Source: an uncultured Lachnospiraceae bacterium (GTDB lineage Bacteria; Bacillota; Clostridia; Lachnospirales; Lachnospiraceae). From it: a DNA stretch of 11,889 bases. The notes under the pieces were generated by a model that searched no databases, was not told the origin of the DNA, and was given only the letters and a program-made list of their open reading frames with translations. The DNA lies in the NCBI GenBank assembly GCA_947651335.1, contig CANSYV010000013.1, forward strand, positions 1-11,889, in the 5' to 3' direction. A program made the translations under genes and the position numbers. Shown in pieces: positions 7,269 to 11,889 of this stretch (the stretch's first letter is position 1; each line of letters starts with the position of its first letter).

Positions 7269-7778
7269 ATGAAAAAATATCTGAATAAGAAGATTCTCTG
7301 CCTGGCAGGTGCCGTCTTACTGCTGTCCGCCAGCGGGGCGGCGGGGCGGGCCATGGCGTATTTCACCACATATGTCACCGCTTCCGGCGGCGCTTCGGTG
7401 AGCCTGGGATTTACCCACACCGTGCCCCAGGAAGAAATCGTGGACTGGACAAAGCGGATTGTAGTGGAGAACCAGGGAGATTATGACTGTTTTGTCCGGG
7501 TGAAAGTCTTTGCCGGGCAGAAATATCAGGAGGGCCTTGGCATATCCGGGCAGGGATGGACAAAAGGCGAAGGTGATTACTACTATTACAAAGACGTGGT
7601 GCCTGCGGGCAGTTCTGTTTCAGAGCAGCTGCTGGTGAAAATCGACCACATGGAAAGTACAGAGGATTTTAACGTGATTGTGGTTCAGGAATGCACGCCT
7701 GTGCTCTATGACGAGAACGGCAGCCCTTATATGGACTGGAACGTGATTCTGGATTCCGTGCAGGACAGTTATCATTAA
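7269..7778 (+). CDS. TasA/camelysin-like secreted fibre protein 1 (SipW-type signal peptide)
   Basis: A 169-residue secreted protein. The signal peptide (about 1-29) ends ...GRAMAYFTTYVTASG; an AYF sequence just after the hydrophobic core is the hallmark of SipW-processed TasA/CalY precursors. The mature region has the fold signature shared with the next gene: VVENQGDYDCFVRVKVFA, GQGWTKGEGDYYYYKDV, and VVPAGSSVSEQLLVKID. No wall anchor or membrane segment is present, which fits self-assembling fibres or a matrix subunit. GAGAGGAGG lies about 5 nt before ATG 7269. An in-frame ATG at 7179 inside the preceding gene would add 30 polar residues and is unlikely. It sits 37 nt after the anchor-less pilin. 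The family call rests on motif memory, not on an alignment. Confidence 0.78.
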   Translation: MKKYLNKKILCLAGAVLLLSASGAAGRAMAYFTTYVTASGGASVSLGFTHTVPQEEIVDWTKRIVVENQGDYDCFVRVKVFAGQKYQEGLGISGQGWTKGEGDYYYYKDVVPAGSSVSEQLLVKIDHMESTEDFNVIVVQECTPVLYDENGSPYMDWNVILDSVQDSYH

Positions 7779-7793
7779 AGAGGAGGGGGAGAC

Positions 7794-8558
7794 ATGAAGA
7801 AGATCAGGGCCTTATTGAGAAAACCTGTGTTCCTCCTGGCAGTATCGGCAGTTCTGCTGGCGGCCAGCACCCTGGGAAGCGCTCAGGCTGCACTGACCTA
7901 TTACAGCGAAAATTACTCGGCGCAGATGTCAGTTTCCAGCATCGGGGTTACCTTGGTGGAAAACGGCGAGAAAGTCAGCTGGCGGGATTATGAACACCAG
8001 GGAGGCCAGTGGAGTGAGAACAGCGGGAAACTTCTCCAGCATCTGTCCGGCAGGGATGGGAAGAAAACGGTTGTTCCGGGGAAAAAGTACCAGGAAAAGC
8101 TCACCGTACAAAACAGCGGGGATATTGACGCGTATGTGCGGGTGATTTTATACAGAGACTGGCAGAATCCCCAGGGCGTGCGGGATACGGCGCTTTCCCC
8201 CGGCCTGATAGATTTAGGTTTATCCAAAGGGAATGGATGGATTGTGGATGAGAAAGCATCCACGGCAGAGCGGACTGTTTTGTATTACCAAAATGTCCTG
8301 CCCGCAGGGGAGGAAAGCCCCAGTCTGTGCGATACCTTAAAGATTCATTCAGATATAGCGAAAAAGGCGGCTGAAACAGTGGTGGAAGACGAGAATGGTT
8401 ATCGGACCATTACCACCAGGTATGTGTATGACGGTTACCGTTTCCAGCTGACCGCGGAAGTGGACGCAGTACAGACACACAATGCCAGAGAGGCCATAAA
8501 AAGCGCCTGGGGCGTGGACGTGGATGTGGCGGCGGATGACACCCTGCGTCTGCAGTGA
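7794..8558 (+). CDS. TasA/camelysin-like secreted fibre protein 2 (SipW-type signal peptide)
   Basis: A 254-residue secreted protein 15 nt downstream of its shorter relative, with a strong AGAGGAGGGGGAG site before ATG 7794. The signal peptide (about 1-33) carries a basic N-region (KKIRALLRK) and a long hydrophobic core, and leads into ALTYYSENYSAQM, a SipW-type processing context. The mature part repeats the signature of the preceding protein: VVPGKKYQEKLTVQNSGDID, AYVRVILYRDW, GNGWIVD, VLYYQNVLPAG. A Cys (SLCDTLK) occurs late in the protein. There is no C-terminal anchor. It is probably co-assembled with, or a modifier of, the shorter TasA-like subunit. Relation to TasA/camelysin is inferred from these motifs and from the SipW-type peptidase encoded downstream. 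Confidence 0.75.
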   Translation: MKKIRALLRKPVFLLAVSAVLLAASTLGSAQAALTYYSENYSAQMSVSSIGVTLVENGEKVSWRDYEHQGGQWSENSGKLLQHLSGRDGKKTVVPGKKYQEKLTVQNSGDIDAYVRVILYRDWQNPQGVRDTALSPGLIDLGLSKGNGWIVDEKASTAERTVLYYQNVLPAGEESPSLCDTLKIHSDIAKKAAETVVEDENGYRTITTRYVYDGYRFQLTAEVDAVQTHNAREAIKSAWGVDVDVAADDTLRLQ

Positions 8559-8574
8559 GGGGAGGTGCTGCAAA

Positions 8575-9378
8575 TTGAATAAGAAAATAATATGTGTGGC
8601 GGCAGCGGCAGCGCTGAGTCTTGCCGGGGTGCTGCCTGTCTGGGCCGAAGAACATCAGGGCTCGGGAAACTGGCAGGTGGAATTCGACGGCCGAAATATG
8701 AGCAGTAATTTCAGTTCAGAGGAAATGGCGGAGGAAATCTACCGTATCCAGCCCGGGGACAGTATCAATCTCAAAGTGGCTCTGAAAAATTCGGGAGACA
8801 TTGCCACAGGCTGGTATATGACCAATGAAATGCTGGCTACGCTGGAAGACAGCCAGGAGACTGCCCAAGGAGGCGCTTACAGCTACCGTCTGGCTTACCA
8901 GGGGCCAGGAGGCGAAGACGTGCTTTATGACAGCGAAGCAGTGGGGGGAGAAGGGGACAAAGGCGGAGCAGGCGAAGGTCTTTACCAGGCCACAGATTCC
9001 CTGAAAGATTTCTTTTATCTGGATACCCTGGACAGCGGTCAGAGCGGAGCCGTGAATTTGACAGTGAAGCTGGACGGGGAGAGCCAGGGAAATGACTACC
9101 AGGATACCCTGGCAAAACTGCGGATGAACTTTGCGGTAGAGCGGGCAGAGGGCCGGACGGTCACAGTCACCCCCACGCCCATAGAGAATACAGTGCGCCG
9201 CACACTGCGCCAGGACTCCCCCAGTATCATCGCGGCGGCAGTGCAGACCGGCGACCCGGTAAAGATACTTCCCTATTGTATAGCGGCCCTTGCGGCAGGA
9301 ATCACATTTCTGATTCTGGGGGCTGTGGCAGTGAAAAGAAACAAGGATACAGATGAGAGAGGAGGCGGCCGGAAATGA
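8575..9378 (+). CDS. TasA-like surface protein with variant VQTGD wall/membrane anchor
   Basis: A 267-residue protein starting at TTG 8575, chosen because AGGGGAGGTG (8558-8566) sits 8 nt upstream and the reading gives a clean signal peptide (LNKKIICVAAAAALS...VWAEE). The body contains IQPGDSINLKVALKNSGD, GWYMTN and, later, FFYLDTLDSGQSG and MNFAVERA. These have the same PG...N-x-GD arrangement as the two preceding proteins, so it is probably a third, more divergent TasA-like member. A Gly/Ser-rich acidic loop occupies about 123-140. After a Thr/Pro linker (TVTPTP) the C-terminus shows VQTGD (223-227), a hydrophobic segment (about 231-254) and KRNK. This looks like a sorting signal in which LPXTG is replaced by a VQTGD core. 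It may anchor the TasA-like fibre to the cell. Its stop overlaps the next start (ATGA). Confidence 0.75.
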   Translation: MNKKIICVAAAAALSLAGVLPVWAEEHQGSGNWQVEFDGRNMSSNFSSEEMAEEIYRIQPGDSINLKVALKNSGDIATGWYMTNEMLATLEDSQETAQGGAYSYRLAYQGPGGEDVLYDSEAVGGEGDKGGAGEGLYQATDSLKDFFYLDTLDSGQSGAVNLTVKLDGESQGNDYQDTLAKLRMNFAVERAEGRTVTVTPTPIENTVRRTLRQDSPSIIAAAVQTGDPVKILPYCIAALAAGITFLILGAVAVKRNKDTDERGGGRK

Positions 9379-10496
9379 AAAATAAAGCATTTTTAAGATA
9401 TGCTCTGACAGCGGCTGTCTGCCTGCTGGCCAGCAGTTTTCCGGCTGGTGTACAGGCCGCGTCAGAAAGCAAAGGCGCGCCGTCTGGGGGATATACGTAC
9501 ACAGTAACCATTTACGCGGGAAATCAGGGGACATTTACCAATCAGGTACGGCTGTGGGTAGACCATACCAAAAGTGGGAGCACCCAGGAGAGTCAGGTGG
9601 AAGTGGGAAAAGAGATGATAACGGTCAGCGGGTTAAAAAAGGACGATATCATCATCCTGGATCTCCAGAAAGATTCTATCCGGCTCAATGAAGAAAACCG
9701 CTATTATGTAAAAGGAATCCGCCAAAGCGGCCGGGACAACAGCACCACAGCCACTTCAGTATTCCGGGTAGACCGGGACGCGGACTATGTAGCTGCCTAC
9801 GGCGTGCGGGGAGATATGGCGGCCTATACAGTAAACTACCAGGATGCGGCTGGAAATGAACTCCTTCCCAGCGATAAATATTATGGAAACATAGGGGATA
9901 AACCAGTAGTTGCCTACAAGTATAAGGAAGGCTATGAACCGGAAGTGGCAGCCCTTACCCGGACACTGACGGCAAATGAAGCGGAGAATGTTTTTACCTT
10001 CATCTATCATCAGGCAGTAAGAGGCATAACCGTCCGGGAGACAGGGACTCCGGGGACCATCACCAACACGGTTACAGAGATTCTGCCGGGGACAGCGCCT
10101 GCAGTCCTGCCAGCCCAGACAGCCAGGGAGACAGGAGCGGATGAAGACAGCGGCGGCGGGGCCTCGGATACGGCAGACACGGCTGCTGATGGAGCAGGAG
10201 AAGGAACCGATAATGGCCAGGAAGAACAGCAGCCCCTCCAGCAGATAGGAGATGGGGAAGTACCCCTGGCCAGCCAGGACCTGAAAGACCTGGACGAGGA
10301 AGACGTGCCAGCCGCCAATATACAGGCAGATAAAGTGTTCAAAAAAGGGCTTCCCCTGGCGGCATGCGTTTCCATTGCCCTGTCCGCCGCTGCCGCGCTG
10401 GCGGTATTATTCGTAGTACTGAAAAAACATAGAAATAGAGAAAGGAGCCGCCAGGACTCAGGAGCTGTGAAAATAGACGATTCCAGCGCAAAATGA
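9375..10496 (+). CDS. Single-pass surface protein with MucBP-like domain and acidic stalk
   Basis: A 373-residue protein with an N-terminal signal peptide (about 1-29, ending GVQAAS). A beta-rich region (about 38-148; YTYTVTIYAGNQGTF, then EENRYYVKGIRQSG) is followed by a MucBP-like domain at about 151-211 (YTVNYQDAAGNELLPSD, then GDKPVVAYKYKEGYE). A Thr/Ala/Asp/Glu/Gly/Gln-rich acidic linker spans about 225-320. A transmembrane segment (about 325-348) precedes a 25-residue basic and polar cytoplasmic tail (KKHRNRERSRQ...). No LPXTG-like motif precedes the membrane segment, so the protein is probably membrane-held, with the stalk crossing the wall. MucBP domains occur in mucin-binding and cell-surface proteins; a host-mucus role here is inference. 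The start overlaps the upstream stop by four bases with GGAGGCGG upstream. Confidence 0.72.
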   Translation: MKNKAFLRYALTAAVCLLASSFPAGVQAASESKGAPSGGYTYTVTIYAGNQGTFTNQVRLWVDHTKSGSTQESQVEVGKEMITVSGLKKDDIIILDLQKDSIRLNEENRYYVKGIRQSGRDNSTTATSVFRVDRDADYVAAYGVRGDMAAYTVNYQDAAGNELLPSDKYYGNIGDKPVVAYKYKEGYEPEVAALTRTLTANEAENVFTFIYHQAVRGITVRETGTPGTITNTVTEILPGTAPAVLPAQTARETGADEDSGGGASDTADTAADGAGEGTDNGQEEQQPLQQIGDGEVPLASQDLKDLDEEDVPAANIQADKVFKKGLPLAACVSIALSAAAALAVLFVVLKKHRNRERSRQDSGAVKIDDSSAK

Positions 10497-10505
10497 GGCA
10501 AAAGA

Positions 10506-10553
10506 ATGAGTAAATTTCGAGTTTTGCACAGTTCCTTGGAACGCGGCAGATAA
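10506..10553 (+). CDS. Possible 15-codon leader ORF coupled to the signal peptidase
   Basis: ATG 10506 encodes MSKFRVLHSSLERGR and stops at TAA 10551-10553, two bases before the TTG start of the peptidase. GAGG (10495-10498) lies 7 nt upstream. A shorter frame, MRQKNE (ATG 10493), overlaps the preceding stop by ATGA. Because the peptidase TTG has no Shine-Dalgarno, re-initiation from this leader would explain its translation. The peptide itself need not have a function. An unprogrammed frameshift joining the two frames is the alternative. Confidence 0.35.
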   Translation: MSKFRVLHSSLERGR

Positions 10554-10555
10554 AA

Positions 10556-11071
10556 TTGGATCAGACAAAAAAGAAAAAAAGCCCGGTGGCTGCAGCATGC
10601 AGTGCACTGGGCACTGTTTTATTGATCGTGCTGGCAGCCGTCTGTGTTCCCCTCACGGTACCCCGCATGTTCGGTTATCACATTTACACAGTAATCAGCG
10701 GCAGCATGGAACCAGCCATTCCCGTGGGAAGTCTTCTGTATATACAGAAAGTCCAGCCGGAAGATATTCGGGAACACGATGTGATTGCCTATTACGGAGG
10801 GGAAGACGGGACGGCGGTGATTACCCACCGCGTAGTAGAAAACAGGGTGCTCATGGGAGAATTTATCACCAAAGGCGATGCCAATCCCCGGGAAGACCAG
10901 AGGCCAGTGCCCTATGCGGATTTTGCCGGGAAAGTACGGCTGGCCATTCCCGCAGCAGGGAATGCGGCCCAGGCAGTTTCCAGCCTCCCCGGAAAAATAG
11001 CCGCCGCCTGCCTGATCGGAGCCGCAGTGCTGCTGCAGGCGGCGGGGAATTGGGGGAGACGATACAAATAA
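10556..11071 (+). CDS. sipW: SipW-type signal peptidase I (S26B-like)
   Basis: A 171-residue membrane serine peptidase that would remove signal peptides from the TasA/camelysin-like proteins encoded just upstream. The layout is a basic N-terminus (DQTKKKKS), a transmembrane segment (about 14-36), the extracytoplasmic catalytic domain, and a C-terminal transmembrane segment (about 147-165) with a basic end. S50 lies in VISGSMEPAIPVGS (box B). H91 in VITHRVVE occupies the place of the Lys of bacterial-type enzymes, as in SipW and ER/archaeal peptidases. D108 is in TKGDAN (box E). All expected catalytic positions are present, so it looks active. TTG 10556 is the only plausible start giving a full first helix; no Shine-Dalgarno precedes it, and coupling to the 10506 leader is likely. 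The symbol reflects the family, not proven orthology. Confidence 0.87.
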   Translation: MDQTKKKKSPVAAACSALGTVLLIVLAAVCVPLTVPRMFGYHIYTVISGSMEPAIPVGSLLYIQKVQPEDIREHDVIAYYGGEDGTAVITHRVVENRVLMGEFITKGDANPREDQRPVPYADFAGKVRLAIPAAGNAAQAVSSLPGKIAAACLIGAAVLLQAAGNWGRRYK

Positions 11072-11145
11072 ATGGAACACGTAACTTTTGGACAGGTAAC
11101 TTTTAGAGCAAACCATCTAATACATTAAAAACTTTAAATACATAA

Positions 11146-11163
11146 AAATACTATAAAGTATTT
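11146..11163. promoter_or_regulatory. Inverted repeat abutting the -35 box (candidate operator)
   Basis: AAATACT (11146-11152) and AGTATTT (11157-11163) are perfect inverted repeats around ATAA, and the right arm overlaps the first two bases of the -35 element. Position and symmetry fit an operator. The AT-rich setting weakens the case. Confidence 0.35.
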
Positions 11164-11189
11164 GAAATATCATAAAAGTCTGATATAAT
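11162..11189 (+). promoter_or_regulatory. Extended -10 sigma-A-type promoter for the NTPase gene
   Basis: TTGAAA (11162-11167), a 16-nt spacer and TGATATAAT (11181-11189), a perfect extended -10. Transcription would start near 11196, leaving a short leader with GGAGG (11207-11211) 5 nt before ATG 11217. This is the best promoter in the window and implies that the NTPase gene is transcribed independently of the pilus genes. Confidence 0.75.
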
Positions 11190-11216
11190 ATCTCTAACTT
11201 TTGAGTGGAGGCGTTT

Positions 11217-11889
11217 ATGATGGTGAAAAAGAGGGCACAAGAAGTATTTATACCAGGAGCGCTGCCTGAAAGCACATATGTTACAAGGAAAATGAAGATA
11301 GGATTTACTTATGAGGAAAGATTGAAACAGGCATTGAGCATGGATGGTTATCTGACCTCCATATCAGGTCCGTCTAAAATTGGAAAAACAGTTTTATGTG
11401 AGAAAGTAATTGGGTTTAAGCATCTGGTGGAAGTAACAGGTTCGGATTTTAATGATGAAAAGAGCTTGTGGTTTCAAATTGGGACGAAGGCAGGCATGCC
11501 ATCAGGCGGCGAATTTACAAGAGGAGGGGGTTCAAATGATATTATATCGGAAACGTATGTTATTACTAAGGATAATGTATTAGATTATTACAAAGAGCAT
11601 GGACTTGTTCTTTTGCTGGATGATTTTCATTATGCCTGCCCCGCAATGCAGATGTATATGGCACAGCAATTTAAAGATGCGATCAGAAGAGGGTTTAAAG
11701 TCATTATTGCGTCTCTGCCGCACAGGAGTGATGATGCAATACGTACAAACCTGGATTTGCAAGGGCGCATCAGCATTATAGATATCGAAGCATGGACAAA
11801 AGATGAGCTGAGGGAGATTCCTATAAAGGGGTTTTCAGAGCTTGCAGTTGACATTTCAGGGATTATGCAGCATATCGCATGGAATTGGC
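11217..11889 (+). CDS. P-loop (STAND/AAA-like) NTPase, 3' end outside the window
   Basis: An uninterrupted frame of 224 codons runs off the window end. It begins MMVKKRAQEVFIPGALPEST. Walker A is GPSKIGKT (51-58) and Walker B is LVLLLDD (130-136), followed by FHYA; VIIASLPHRSDDAIRTN lies where a sensor strand would be expected. There is no signal peptide or membrane segment, so it is cytoplasmic. The gene is poorer in GC than the operon upstream and has its own promoter. P-loop ATPases of this broad type include regulators and antiphage proteins, but the C-terminal effector that would decide is missing, so I assign no pathway. ATG 11220 is an equally spaced alternative start. Confidence 0.78.
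   Translation, partial: MMVKKRAQEVFIPGALPESTYVTRKMKIGFTYEERLKQALSMDGYLTSISGPSKIGKTVLCEKVIGFKHLVEVTGSDFNDEKSLWFQIGTKAGMPSGGEFTRGGGSNDIISETYVITKDNVLDYYKEHGLVLLLDDFHYACPAMQMYMAQQFKDAIRRGFKVIIASLPHRSDDAIRTNLDLQGRISIIDIEAWTKDELREIPIKGFSELAVDISGIMQHIAWNW

Larger units (their letters stand above)
11082..11202 (+). repeat. Three TAACTTTT direct repeats around the NTPase gene promoter
   Basis: TAACTTTT occurs at 11082-11089, 11097-11104 (15-nt period) and 11195-11202, the last near the expected transcription start of the next gene. The first two sit within GTAACTTTT. The intervening sequence is very AT-rich, with 8 G/C among bases 11111-11160, so chance matches are not excluded. They could be regulator-binding sites. 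Confidence 0.3.

Noticed and set aside
8716..9534. A 272-codon open frame on the minus strand.
   Set aside because: It lies opposite two well-supported + strand genes, is rich in Cys, His and Pro, and shows no domain or ribosome site; it is a shadow of the coding strand.
10597..11106. A 169-codon + strand frame overlapping the signal peptidase in another phase.
   Set aside because: Its Arg/Ser/Gly-rich product shows no motifs, whereas the 10556-11071 frame carries all SipW-type catalytic boxes.
11072..11128. An 18-codon frame beginning directly after the signal peptidase stop (MEHVTFGQVTFRANHLIH).
   Set aside because: The Shine-Dalgarno spacing is poor, it extends into AT-rich DNA, and its VTF repetition comes from the TAACTTTT repeats; nothing supports translation.

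Overview
The window reads as a low- to mid-GC Firmicute, most likely a gut-type Clostridia/Lachnospiraceae member. This is an inference from Gram-positive sorting signals, AGGAGG-type ribosome binding sites, class C sortases and a SipW-type signal peptidase; no taxonomic marker is present. All convincing genes are on the + strand.

Layout. 1-276: the 3' end of an unidentified reading frame containing a 39-nt imperfect palindrome, then a leader in which a strong Shine-Dalgarno is separated from its start codon by a hairpin. 277-6258: a sortase-assembled pilus module made of a large ancillary pilin/adhesin (five isopeptide-type domains, LPSSG anchor), the backbone pilin (D2 and SpaA-type domains, LPSTG anchor), a structured 147-nt gap, and two tandem class C sortases that overlap by ATGA. 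6245-7231: a second pilin-like protein with no sorting signal, overlapping the second sortase. 7269-11071: a SipW-dependent surface-fibre module made of three related TasA/camelysin-like secreted proteins (the third with a variant VQTGD anchor), a MucBP-like single-pass membrane protein, and a SipW-type signal peptidase that starts at a TTG with no Shine-Dalgarno directly after a micro-ORF. From about 11105 the composition becomes AT-rich, a clear extended -10 promoter appears, and a P-loop NTPase gene runs off the window end.

How it may work. Genes from 277 to 11071 are tightly packed, with several stop/start overlaps and no obvious intrinsic terminator, so they probably form one operon. The two sortases would polymerise the LPXTG pilins. 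The SipW-type peptidase would process the TasA/camelysin-like subunits, whose signal peptides end in SipW-style AYF or ALTYY sequences. The notable point is that a covalent sortase pilus and a SipW/TasA-like fibre system are physically merged, with an anchor-less pilin-domain protein at the junction. The terminal NTPase gene has its own promoter and a different base composition, and looks like a separate unit.
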